Assembly (NCBI GenBank): GCA_021234155.1
Contig: JAJEKV010000852.1
Coordinates: forward strand, 1 to 64,000
Origin: Isoetes taiwanensis
Lineage: Eukaryota > Streptophyta > Lycopodiopsida > Isoetales > Isoetaceae
Length of the DNA stretch: 64,000 bases
Direction of reading: 5' to 3'
In this document: positions 37,948 to 47,186 of the stretch, piece by piece
Position numbering within the stretch: the stretch's first letter is position 1
Layout of the letters: each line of letters opens with the position of its first letter
The notes under the pieces: model-generated
Told to the model about the DNA's origin: nothing
Databases searched by the model: none
What the model saw: only the letters and a program-made list of their open reading frames with translations
Position numbers and translations under genes: made by a program

Positions 37948-39009
37948 TCACGAAGACCAATGCGGAGGCGAGGCAGGTGGAGGAGGGGCCGATTGATGTG
38001 GCTGCGAAGGCAACGCCATTAAAGGAGTAGGGTTGAGGGGGACAGATTGAGGAAATGGTGGAGAAAACGGAGGAACGGCGTTATGGGCGAACTGGCGACA
38101 AAAACAATTCTCAGCAGTATGGCGAAAACGACCACAAAAAGAACAGCGAAGGGTGGAGGGATTGGCAGGGGAAGAAGCTGAAGAAGAAAAAGCGGCAGAT
38201 GACGGATACGGCGAAGTACGAGCACGAGATAAGTGCTTCTCTTGGGCGAATTTCTTAGCCTGATGCAGGCGTTTAGATTCGTCCGAAAAAAAGTTCAAAC
38301 AAGGGGAGTCACAAAATTGCAAAGCAACGTCGTAGCCGTGCTGATCAGCGATAAGGACAAATTTCATCTCCTGGTCTACCAAACGCTTACCTTCTTCCAG
38401 CATCTGTAGCACATCGTCCGGAATAGCAACCCCCAACATAGCAAGATGGCCGTGAATCCATCGAAACCGCGTGTCCATAGCAGACGCAAACTCATAGTAA
38501 TGTCGCATGGAGTCACGGTCAAAAGCAGGAGTAGGGCGAGCGGCCCGCTCACGAATGTCTTGCTGAAGATGCTCAAGCTGGGTCTGAACGGATAACTGCT
38601 GGGTCATCGAAGTCTGGAGTGCCTGAAGTGTGGCCCGCTGCTGCTGAAGCTCATGTAATAATTGGGCGTACTCAGGAGAAAAGGGAGCGGAAGAACCGGG
38701 CAGAGCCGAGGCGGAAGATACGTGCGGTAAAGAAGAGAAAGGAGGGGCCATTTGCGTGGGAGAAGACGGGGTGGCGGCACCAGCGAAAGAAGAGGAAGGA
38801 GCAGCAAAGGCGGATGGGGACCAAAAAGAGAAAATAGACGAAACGGAAGCAGGAGAAGCCGGAGGAGAAAGGGAACTGGGGTCCAAAGAATCTGGCTCAG
38901 GCGAGAGGGAAGCTTCGCGTTGACGACGAGAACCAGCAGCGCGAGCGAGCCGAGGGGGAGAAAGCGAAGCGGAGGGAGAAGAGCTGGGAGTGCTCGCCAT
39001 AGACGGCAT
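37948..39009 (-). CDS. Gag-like protein with CCHC zinc knuckle
   Basis: This is an intact frame of 353 residues. A Ser/Pro/Ala-rich N-terminus (1-112) is followed by a Gln-rich helical, possibly coiled-coil segment (113-155) and a conserved-looking core (164-260, including MRHYYEFASAMDTRF and LADQHGYDVALQF-type text). The zinc knuckle is C289-x2-C292-x4-H297-x4-C302, and a Pro-rich C-terminus follows. It would package element RNA. It is first in the element, upstream of RT. Two near-adjacent Met codons (1 and 4) could start it. Being full-length and open, it argues the element is young and the local base accuracy good. Confidence 0.8.
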   Translation of the reverse strand: MPSMASTPSSSPSASLSPPRLARAAGSRRQREASLSPEPDSLDPSSLSPPASPASVSSIFSFWSPSAFAAPSSSFAGAATPSSPTQMAPPFSSLPHVSSASALPGSSAPFSPEYAQLLHELQQQRATLQALQTSMTQQLSVQTQLEHLQQDIRERAARPTPAFDRDSMRHYYEFASAMDTRFRWIHGHLAMLGVAIPDDVLQMLEEGKRLVDQEMKFVLIADQHGYDVALQFCDSPCLNFFSDESKRLHQAKKFAQEKHLSRARTSPYPSSAAFSSSASSPANPSTLRCSFCGRFRHTAENCFCRQFAHNAVPPFSPPFPQSVPLNPTPLMALPSQPHQSAPPPPASPPHWSS

Positions 39010-40235
39010 CAGCTCAGTGACATGAAAAAAGGAAGTACATTAGAGAACAAAAAAACAATGGAAATAAAAGCACGCCATCCACGAGAGGAAAACAAAGGTC
39101 GCCCCCACAAGAGCGAAACAAGCCCCCCACGATGACGAGTCGAAGAAGACGCCCCAGCATGCGAACGAGAAGGACAACAACGAGAAGAAAAGAAAAGAAA
39201 ACCCAGTTAATGCAGACAAGGTAGAAAAGCAAGCGGCAGATAGACAATGCGCCAAAGGAAGAATAATACAAAGAAGAAACAGGAAAATATCACGAGAAGA
39301 ACCCGGGCGAGGAAATGCAAAGAGTGAATACGAGGAGGCCCATGTGCATGGAATCCGCGAGTGATTAACAACACAGAAGAATGAAAAAGAACCCAACAAT
39401 AAGACGAAGAGGAAAAAACTACTCAGCGTAATGTGTAAAGGCCTAAAGGTAAAAAACAGACAAAGGGCATCCGAGCAAGAAAGCGTGAAAAAATAGTAAA
39501 GCGTCATAGATAGCAACATAAAAACCACAATATAGAGATGAAAAAGAAAGGAAAACACGGTAAGACAGAGTAGAATAACAACGGCAATTTCAAGGAAACG
39601 ACAACGTAGGCCAAAAGATGAAATAAAAAGACGGGCCAAAACATAAACATGAGACATAATCCGAATAGCACAACATGCGTAGAAGAGTGCGGAGCAACAA
39701 GAAAAAGACAGGGGGAAGGAGAAAAAATCGAAACCACCATGGGAAAACACAAATTTTACAAGATCAAGCTACATAGAAAAACCCACACGGGCAAATTAAA
39801 CGAAAAAATGTAAAAAAGGGAGACATGAAAAAGTATCCCCAACCCAAGCAAGAACCCTTGACAAAGCCCCTAGTTGCATCGACATCCAATAGAAAACACA
39901 ATTGCCAAGGAGAAAAAATCCGAAAGCATGATGGAAAAACACGAAGTTGAGAAGAGCACGCCACGTATAAAAGACCCGAATGTAGACCGCCGAGTTGCAT
40001 CAACAGCCAAAAGAAAAACACAAAAGGAGAAAAATCGGAAACCACCACCTGAACGGAAAATGAAGAAGACCATGCCACGTGCGACAAAAAAGGTACAAAA
40101 GGAATAGAGAAAAAGAGATACACAACCATATCAAAAATCCCATTACAAAATCCCCTAGGTGCAAAGACATTCGATAGAAAAACACAATTGCAAAGGAAAA
40201 ATCCGAAACCACCATTGTAATCTTTGCACAGCTTA
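39010..40235 (-). other. Leader of the retrotransposon with internal repeats
   Basis: This side is strongly purine-rich on the plus strand. Three related blocks start near 39873, 39994 and 40159, each with 'g(t/g)tgca...gaaaaacaca...gaaaaatc(c/g)gaaa'. Long hydrophobic frames on the minus strand (236 codons at 39040-39750 and 159 codons at 39764-40243) follow from the lack of stop triplets in pyrimidine-rich sequence. I do not call them genes. Confidence 0.5.
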
Positions 40236-40754
40236 AACGGCACAAATCAGGGGCCCTTTTTCTGCCTCTGTTAAATCTTTCCAGCTTAGCATCAAACAAC
40301 TTAACTCTGTGCACTCTTGATATAGCATAAACGAAAGAAATCAGAAGTTTTGAAACCTACAATATTTACTGCAAAAGGAGCGCCAAATTCCCGATTTGTT
40401 TGCTCATGAGAAGCGGCACAGCTGCAGAAATAAGACAGAATGAAATTTGAAGAAAAGACGAACCGTAAATGCAGATTGAAGCATCCTACTTCCGCCATAG
40501 AGCCCAAAAAATATGATCCGCGCCAATCCAACTCCGGCGCCAGTGCAAGCCCTGCCACTAAATTCGAGCTCTGGGTTAGCCTTCGAAGCATTATCCGGAG
40601 GACCCTTTTTTTTCTCCTTTTTTTTTATCGCTCACGAGCCATTCACGAAGCCAGAACCCAAGCGTTACAGCGTTGCTGGATTCGACACGTGCACAAATGT
40701 CACGTTGATGTATACTTATATATGTCTTGATATGCTAATATATACAAGAAATTT

Positions 40755-40945
40755 ATCTCCCCGCTGCGAACATTTCTCTTTTTCAATCTTCCTATCTGTA
40801 CTCAACCTTCCTGTCTTTGCTCGCTTACCGCCGCCACGACCATTTCTCTTTCTCAACCTTCCTATCTTTCAACTTTCCTGTCTTTACTGTCGCCGCAAAC
40901 ATTTCTCTTTCTCAACCTTCCTATCTTTCAACATTCCTGTCTTTA
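40755..40945 (+). repeat. Short tandem repeat, unit about 40-60 bp
   Basis: 'cgaacatttctctt...caa(t/c)cttcctatct' recurs about four times, with 'caaccttcctgtcttt' variants. It begins just after 'tacaagaaatttat', a pairing also seen at 32935-32980. Confidence 0.7.
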
Positions 40946-41039
40946 ATTGCTTACATGTTTAAATTCTACTCAAACTATGTATTACTTTGAGAACATGCAG
41001 GATTTGAACCCGTCTTATTGCCTTGTGTTCCCTTGCCCA

Positions 41040-41470
41040 TATGATACATGAATGTGGTAGTCGGCGTATGGCACCATCCGATGGTAGCCAGTGGGTTTTG
41101 AGTCTGGATGGGGGTTGCCCATAGCCAATGGCTTGACCACTTGGCTGCTAGCACAATGGAGATCTTTTTTATTTCTTAAACCACTCGATGATAGTCAATG
41201 GGTTTTGAGCCTGGCTGGATTGGCTTGACCACTAGGCTTCCATTGCGTGAATATCTTTTTTTATTTTTTGAACCATCCAATGATAGTCAGTGGGTCTTGA
41301 GCCTGGCTGAGGTTCGCCCATAACCAATGGCTTTACCACTAGGCTGCCAGCGCGATGGATACTTTTTTTATATTTTGAACCATCAGATGATAGTCAGTGG
41401 GTTTTAAGCATAGATGGGGTTCGTCCATAACCCATGGCTTCACCACTAGGCCATCACAACGATGGATATT
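41040..41470 (-). repeat. Tandem tRNA-like (SINE-type) repeat, four copies
   Basis: Units start near 41081, 41188, 41280 and 41397 (spacing 92-117). On the minus strand each reads 'cctagtggtaaagcca' (A-box-like) and about 40 bases later 'ggctcaagaccc' (B-box-like). This resembles the split polymerase III promoter of tRNA-derived SINEs. Downstream, 'gggttcaaatcctgc' (minus strand, 40999-41013) is another B-box-like word. No full tRNA cloverleaf was recognised. Confidence 0.5.
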
Positions 41471-41812
41471 ATTTTCGTAATTGATATGTTTACTTATTTT
41501 TATTAGTTTGATAAAATGTAGATGAGGGGAATCTCATGGTAATCAAACAGCAAACCATGTATCATACGCTATAAAAGGCAGAGAGGACGTACCTTGTTTG
41601 AAGTCCAATTCCTTATCATTCTCTTGCATGGAGCAGAGGGGACGTGCTTCCTTTGAAATCCACTTATAATTTTCTTGCATGACTTATATAGAGGAAGATT
41701 GAAAGGAAACGTACCTCTCATCGTTCTCGAGAGGACGATGAGCGCGTCTTCTCTCCTCCACATGCGAGCCATCATGGCGATGGATATTGTTTCCATAATT
41801 TATTTGTTTACT

Positions 41813-41906
41813 GGTTCTCCTTGGCTCATTTCTTGGCTCATTGTTTATTGGTTCTCCTTGGCTCATTTCTTGGCTCATGTCTTGGCTCATTGTTTACAAT
41901 GCTGGT
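41813..41906. repeat. Micro-tandem array derived from BRR2 sequence
   Basis: 'ggttctccttggctcatttc' occurs at 41813 and 41850 and as a variant at 41904, interleaved with 'ttggctcattgttta'. The unit is the BRR2 text present once at 19027-19047. It amplified at the broken end of the second BRR2 copy. Confidence 0.75.
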
Positions 41907-42051
41907 TCTTCTTGGCTCATTTCTTCTTCTATCTTCTTCCACTCTTTTTCATCTTCTGATCTTGCAAGGCGGGTACACCATACCACCTTTAGCCTGTTCT
42001 TTAACAACAACTTAATTAAATCGAACTTGTCATAATCTAGAAGCTTCACTG

Positions 42052-43136
42052 TATGCATGGGGTCACCAGGCACACTTGTTCAGGGCCTTGGTTGAACCGG
42101 TCCTCCTCTATGGGGCAGAAGTGTGGGGGCCAGTGATATCCCTCACCACTTGGAACGATCTAGAGCAGGTACAGAAGGCCTTCTTGGCGAACGCACCGGG
42201 AGTGAAATCCACGGTCCCATATCGATCTTGCTCCGTGAGACAGGCTTCCTTCCATTACGAGAGGGTCATACTGAACGTCACATTATTTACTTCCGGAAGG
42301 TGGTGGCTATGGATGAAGCCTTGCTGCCCAACCTTGCTTTGGCAAGATGGCGATGGGCCCGAGGGGACTCAAAGCCCTGCTGGAAAGACAAGCAAGCCCA
42401 AGTGGTTCTCGCTATGGAATGTGCAGCACATAACGATGTGGACCGGTGCATACACCGAAGGAACGCTACCGCCTTGAAGCAAGATTTGGATGCTTGCTTC
42501 ATGGCCAAACTTTGGGATGCAGAGGCCCCCGTCACATGTCAAGGTGGCAAATTATCGACGCCGGGTTAATCCCATGCTCACGAGGGGCCCACACCACTAC
42601 CTGCGCACCCATCTACCCATGAAAAGCGCAGGTGATTGCTTCCATTCGCGACAGTGCACACCACCTCCCGCATTGAGACGGGGAGATGGATTCGAGCCGC
42701 GGAGAGGACAGAGTCCGGCCGCCGCCGCCAACAGCGGCCATTGAGGATGAAAGTCACGCCTCCGTGCCCTGTCCGTGCACGAGCATATCCGCCTCGGTAT
42801 GCTCGGTTAGTTGTGCCCCATCGGGCCTTGCATGAGCTACCGAAAGCACGGCCCAGAGGCTTGTTGGGATCGCACCTCCGTGAGGTAATGGATACGGACT
42901 TCGTTATGCCCCCCGTCCGACATTAACCACCTGTTTGTACTTGTGATTATGTATATAATCAGGTAAAGATGTCAAGCATCCTTATTGCTACTAAGGTTTT
43001 TCCTCCGAAAACCCTTCGGGGCGGGGGTTTTTTAATCCTGGTAGTAATACGCCTGCTGCTCTCTCTTTGTACTTGGTCCCATAGGCCAGTTGGTCTCCGT
43101 GGACGATAAAATCATATTCTATTCTATTCTATTCTA
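42052..43136 (+). mobile_element. 5'-truncated LINE inserted in the second BRR2 copy
   Basis: It begins inside an RT-bearing ORF and ends with 'ttggtctccgtggacgataa' plus a TATTC tail. The paralogous BRR2 sequence at 19140-19180 reads 'gcttcactaactcg' without it and so provides the empty site. The repeated target is only about 3 bp ('act'). Both ends fit a truncated target-primed insertion. Confidence 0.85.
42060..42926 (+). pseudogene. LINE reverse-transcriptase C-terminal region, frameshifted
   Basis: Text in order is FRALVEPVLLYGAEVWG, NDLEQVQKAFLANAPGVKST, then after a frameshift near 42215 LRETGFLPLREGHTERHIIYF. Further shifts give DSAHHLRIETGRW-like text (the HHL and RIETGRW parts lie near 42655-42690) and IEDESHA with flanking Cys/Pro. 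LLYGAEVWG and the later HxLRIETGRW...EDExH region are typical of the segment after the RT thumb in non-LTR elements, ending in a Cys/His motif. The catalytic RT domain and endonuclease are absent because of 5' truncation. At least three frame changes mean no product. Confidence 0.8.
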
Positions 43137-43415
43137 CTAACTCATTCTCTACCTTGTGGTCTTAACGCATCCTCTGCAAGTTTTTGGCTCCTTTGTGGAT
43201 CAATATCCTGATGTGCTTGAGAAATATTCCGCTGCAGCCAATAGGCATCAACATCCTGAACGTTTAGACCCTCATCATCAAATCCTCCCATCTGCATAGC
43301 CTGGACAACAATCATCTTTCCAATATCCACAAGCTGAGTAAATTTCTCTTGTGACATGGTGTTGAGGAGCTTCTGCAAACCCCTTTGCGCAAACCCCTTT
43401 GCCGCTTGCTAGATT

Positions 43416-44056
43416 TTTTAGCACCGTAATGACCAGTAGGTTTAAATTATGCCATTATTGTGTTGAAATTATATTGCGTAATTGTTTTTTCGGGATTTGC
43501 GGAGTGGCGCCGTACCATTTCTACAGAAGTTTTTTTTTGATCCGCACCACTAGCCCTTTCTATAGAGTTTTTTTTTTTTTTTTTTTGAGAAATTCCTAGA
43601 GCTTGCTTGCATAGTTTTTTTTTGCTGAGGAGCGCTTACCGGAGCTGAGGCGTAGGCGTATTATTTCTTACACTAAAGTTTTTTATTTGAACAGGTTTAA
43701 AACAGGGCAATAATGGCAAGATGTTGCACTCTTTCCGCATAAGCTGGAGCACACGATCTTCAAATGAATGACGATTTCTTCTGCAAATTCAAGCCGGCTT
43801 ACAGGGCAGAATGACGATTCCTTTTACAGGGCAGAATGCTGGAGTTTGACGATTTCCGCAAACTAATGACGAGCGAAAGCATTGAAGGCTTCAATTCTCA
43901 ACTTTGGCCAGTTCATAAAAAGCCCATGTTCTTCACTGCAACCGCTTCTTGAGCTTGGAAGACCATATAACCATGTTTTTGAAGATTTAACAAAGTAAAG
44001 GATTTGCCGAAACAAAGCAGAGGGTTGGAAATTTAAACCTACTGGCCATTATGTCC
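43416..44056. other. Unassigned insert within the second BRR2 copy
   Basis: About 640 bases lie between BRR2 block 2 and the foldback, with poly-T runs (43505-43625) and 'cagggcagaatg' twice near 43803-43840. No coding match was recognised. 'gcagaatg' is also the end word of the neighbouring foldback, which suggests related mobile sequence. Confidence 0.4.
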
Positions 44057-44199
44057 GGTAATTGCCGTGATTCGGGCCATTCTGCTTGTAAAGGTCTTCG
44101 GCGGCGCCGCCAAACTCGGCGGCGCATGAGCGGTGCCGGTTGTGCGCCGCCTTGTTGGCGGCGCCGCCGAAGACCTTTACAAGGCAGAATGCCCATTAC
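44057..44199. mobile_element. GGC-rich foldback (MITE-like) element
   Basis: The left arm 44074-44125 ('gggccattctgcttgtaaag' ... 'ggcggcgc') and right arm 44144-44194 ('gcgccgcc' ... 'acaaggcagaatgccc') are near-perfect inverted complements around an 18-base loop. Pairing extends outward to 'ggtaa' at 44057 and 'ttacc' at 44199. It separates two BRR2-derived blocks and so is an insertion. No flanking target duplication was certain. Confidence 0.75.
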
Positions 44200-44656
44200 C
44201 TAGTACATAATTAGCATGCTTTTCTTTCTTTTTCAGCTCCCATTTTTTCTTTGCCTTGGCAAGTTTTTCTTCGAGCTCTTGGGGCTTACCATGGTAAACC
44301 CTATCACCAAAGCGTTTAGGATCAATGTTACTCCAAAGGCCTTCCGCTTCTCCTCCTCCCATATGGGCCATCTCTTCTCGGCCGGAGCTTTTTGACGCTA
44401 ACAAACCCTATTTATAATTGTCATTATGGCGGTGAACTTCCATTTCAAAGGCAAAAGGCAAAACTTTACATGAAGGGTTTTTCGGATGCCCGTAAAAGGG
44501 CAAACCCTCGTTCAACATAGAAGTTTGGTCCCTTTTTTTTTAGTTCCCCTATACATGTGGGTGGCTTAATATACCGATGTAGACCCGGATATTTCTTATG
44601 AGTGGCTTAAACTTGATGTTGCAAGTGATTTGTTTGGTGGCGGTCTCGCTATTATT

Positions 44657-44822
44657 GTTTTTTGGGTTGCCTCTAGGGGGGCAAACCCTTGCTTATGTGG
44701 GTTTTCGGCATATTCCAAGTATATGCTAGAATATGCTTAAAATATGCCAAGAACCACTACAAACCTACTGTTTCGTGTAAATTGGCAGTCACCAGTGTCG
44801 CTGGGCGGCCGCTGTGCAAAAC
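44657..44822 (+). repeat. Dispersed 165-bp repeat, copy 1
   Basis: It aligns over its length with 57148-57320. Shared words are 'tttttgggttgcc', 'gggggcaaaccct', 'ggcatattccaagtatatgc', 'aatatgcc', 'ctccaaacc/ctacaaacc', 'tgtaaattggc' and 'ggc(g/a)gcc'. It directly precedes the GPAT-like segment. Confidence 0.75.
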
Positions 44823-45250
44823 GGCTATGCTTTCTATCATTTCGTATCAGAAGTTACAAGTATTCAGATTTTACTCTTCTTTTCATTTGCTGGACTCAAG
44901 ATTTCGCAAATTGAGCAAGTTGCAAGGGCTGTTCCTCCCAAGTTTTACTCAGAAGATGTGCATTCTCACGCCCTGCGGGTTTTCTTATCTTGCGGGAAGA
45001 GATACGTGGTAACTGCAAACCCTCGTATATTGGTTGAGCATTTTGCAAAGACCTACTTAGGGGCAGACAAGATTTTAGGAACTGAAATCGAAGTCACTAA
45101 GGGTGGAATCGCTACCAGATTCTTGAAAAAACCTGGGGTTTTTGTTGGTCGAAACAAAATGAACGCAGTCAAGTAAGAATTTGGAGATAATTTATCAGAC
45201 ACTGCTATGGGAGATTGGGCGATAGATTATCCTTACATGTCCCTTTGCAA
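44814..45250 (+). pseudogene. Glycerol-3-phosphate acyltransferase fragment (GPAT4/6-like)
   Basis: Plant GPATs of this type acylate glycerol-3-phosphate at the ER for cutin and suberin. They carry an N-terminal HAD-like domain and a C-terminal acyltransferase domain. The frame contains FFSFAGLKISQIEQVARAV, KFYSEDVHSHALRVFLSCGK, RYVVTANPRILVEHFAKTYL, GADKILGTEIEVTKGG and KKPGVFVG, which is the second half of the HAD-like region. A TAA (45174-45176) stands where a Lys is expected, and homology continues past it as EFGDNLSDTAMGDWAIDYPY then MSLCK. Nothing before LLFFSF and no acyltransferase HxxxxD block were found, so this is an isolated exon-sized fragment with a stop. It starts right after the 165-bp repeat. 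Confidence 0.85.
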
Positions 45251-46940
45251 GGTAGCAACCAAAGATCTATTAGTAAATCAGATTTCTTTAGTTTCCAGTA
45301 AGCATAGCTCTGGCACTATTCAGGCTATTCCTTAAATGCCGATGTCCAAGGGATTATGTGACAATAGTTTACAAAATATTGAGAATTCGCCTCATTGTCA
45401 AGGGTTCAATCCCTCCACGCAGAAAGGGTGAATCTGGCATTCTATTTATGTGCACTCATAGAACCCTTTGTGATCCAATTTTTGATGGTGTTGCTGGGTA
45501 ATTGAGAAGAGATTTATAGATCTTGTTTCTTTGGGTCAGATGATGTATCTTGATGCAGTGCAGGTGAATTTCAGTTGAAGTTCTAGACATCGTTATATTA
45601 AATCCAATTGGAGTGGAGATCCATGGAAATTGATTAGTTGACGTTCTAGACATCGTTATATTAAATCCAGTTAAGGTGTAGATCCATACCAAGACAAGAT
45701 TAGCTATCGATTGTTGGATCCTAAGGTAGTTTGTAAGTTTCTCCAAAGATGCTTCATTTCCTTAAAAGATATTTTACATGGTGCATTGACTGGTTCATAA
45801 ATGAAACGGTTCAATATCAATGAAATGGTTCAATATCAATCAGTCTGAAACAAGGACGGGCAAGACCTTATACCAACGTAGGGAGATTTATGGTAAGAAT
45901 GCTGGAGAATATGACCCTGCTATTCAACAGGTGTTCTCATGCAATTTGTCGAAGATGCTAAGTACAGATCCCCGAGTTACATGCTGCAATGTGCAAGACA
46001 CGTTCATTTGCTTGAGAGCATGTCTTATTTTACAACAGACACAGAGCTCTCATTAGGATTGGCAAAGCATTTTAACACAAGAAGGGATATGACAAATGTG
46101 ATGTCAAATGATTGCGCACCATTGGTGAGATATTTCCAAGGGTATTAGATCAAGTTTTATTCTGAGAATTTCAGTACATCATGTAGAGTTACTTGACAGT
46201 TCTCATATATGATATTGCAAGCCATTGCTATCCATTTGAGTAGGGAGTTAAGGCAATCCTTGATGCAGATGGGAAAGATTGTTCAGACAACTGCTTTGCC
46301 CCTTGTATCCTTAGCCAATTTTGCATGAAATCTTAATCATCGATGCCATGTAACATGGTATGCTTCAAGATTAGTCTCTTACTTGAGCTGCAGTGAAATA
46401 ATTTACTATCAGTTTTAACACCACAGAAGCATAAATGAAGGTTTTATGTGACAAATGAGGAGCAACTGATCTGAGATTCGGAAAGTGGCATCCAGCCAAT
46501 TAACATCTCGACATCAAGCCTTTTGTGTCTGGAAAAAAGTTTGAAAATAGAATTCCACAGATGCAATGCTGACTTATAGGTGCACAGCTGACTGATGTTT
46601 TAATGAAACACGATTAGTGCTAAATCTATGGAAATGAAGGTAGCATTTGCAATCCATTACTGGAAGCTAATGGGAGATATGTAGACATCAGTTTTGGCTT
46701 CATGACATGGTTTAGTTTTAGGACTGTTAACATTGTACTATAATGTTAAATCAAACTAGTATCAGAATTATATGGCTCATTGTAAAAAGGCCCATTAGTT
46801 TAGGGTTCATGAGCCGTTCCTAGATGTGCGTACCTTTGTTTCGTTCCCCATCCTGTATATTCTAGTGTCTATTCACATGTTCATGTGTTATTAGTACAAT
46901 AGATGATGAGAGGTTTTGCATGGCATTTTAATGATGCTAA
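45251..46940. other. Intergenic with one small repeat, no recognised gene
   Basis: Frames at 45820-46056 and 45939-46148 (70-78 codons) are unassigned. The only clear structure is the repeat at 45590-45712, listed separately. Confidence 0.4.
45590..45712. repeat. Two tandem copies of a dispersed 70-bp repeat
   Basis: 'gttctagacatcgttatatt' occurs at 45590 and 45643 and again at 53633. The second copy and the 53.6-kb copy share 'aaatccagttaaggtgtaga' and 'tccat'. The next 24 bases are then in opposite orientation in the two loci. Confidence 0.8.
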
Positions 46941-47186
46941 TCTTACACTTTGTACATGTCCAGGTTTTGCAACTCTTCTTGCTAAACAGGAGGCTAAATA
47001 TTCTTACCATGACCTATGACCTATTGTATGGGAGGTTATTGTATGGGTCCCATGACCTATTGGTCTCCGTGGACGTTAAAAAAACTATTCTATTCTATTC
47101 TATTCTTTGTACATCTCCAGGTTATGGGTGCAGCCACTCGACTTATTTTTCACCAATTCCTCTTGCTAAAAAGGTGGGCTAAATAT
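46941..47186 (+). mobile_element. LINE 3' end (TATTC tail) between duplicated flanks
   Basis: 'gggtcccatgacctattggt' then 'ctccgtggacgttaaa' and a TATTC run (47045-47106) match the LINE 3' consensus. Related sequence flanks it: 'tttgtacatgtccaggtt...cttgctaaacaggaggctaaatatt' on the left and 'tttgtacatctccaggtt...cttgctaaaaaggtgggctaaatatt' on the right. This may be a long target duplication or a local duplication. Confidence 0.65.

Larger units (their letters stand above)
34121..40235 (-). mobile_element. DIRS-order tyrosine-recombinase retrotransposon
   Basis: Read on the minus strand the order is leader, gag with a CCHC knuckle, reverse transcriptase, RNase H, tyrosine recombinase, palindrome, and a terminal copy of a 40-bp repeat. 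That order and the use of a recombinase instead of a DDE integrase define DIRS-like elements, which insert by recombination of a circular DNA. The low-coordinate end is set by the 40-bp repeat at 34121. The other end is not fixed: pyrimidine-rich leader composition continues to about 40235, but I found no matching inverted terminus there. Gag and recombinase frames are open. RT and RNase H carry frameshifts and a stop, so this copy is probably dead but fairly young. No LTR-element features (primer binding site, LTRs, aspartic protease) were seen. Confidence 0.85.
41813..44371 (-). pseudogene. BRR2: Second, truncated BRR2 copy, interrupted by insertions
   Basis: Three blocks match the N-terminal third of the BRR2 copy at 13.3-20.1 kb in the same order. 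Block 1 (44371-44215) is MAHMGGGEAEGLW then NIDPKRFGDRVYHGKPQEL, lacking the roughly 30 residues between. Block 2 (43415-43137) is TMSQEKFTQLVDIGKM then NVQDVDAYWLQRNISQ, lacking the acidic region. Block 3 (42051-41888) covers the RLARSEDEKE region. The 5' flank is shared as well (44394-44470 versus 20151-20240, 'gacgctaacaaaccct' and 'gcggtgaacttcc'), so the duplication was at DNA level and included upstream sequence. A LINE separates blocks 2 and 3, and a foldback plus unassigned sequence separates blocks 1 and 2. Nothing 3' of block 3 remains. Confidence 0.85.

Noticed and set aside
39040-40243. Hydrophobic minus-strand frames of 236 and 159 codons upstream of gag, superficially multi-pass membrane proteins
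   Set aside because: The strand is extremely pyrimidine-rich, which removes stops and yields Phe/Leu/Ser/Cys runs in any frame. No motif was recognised.
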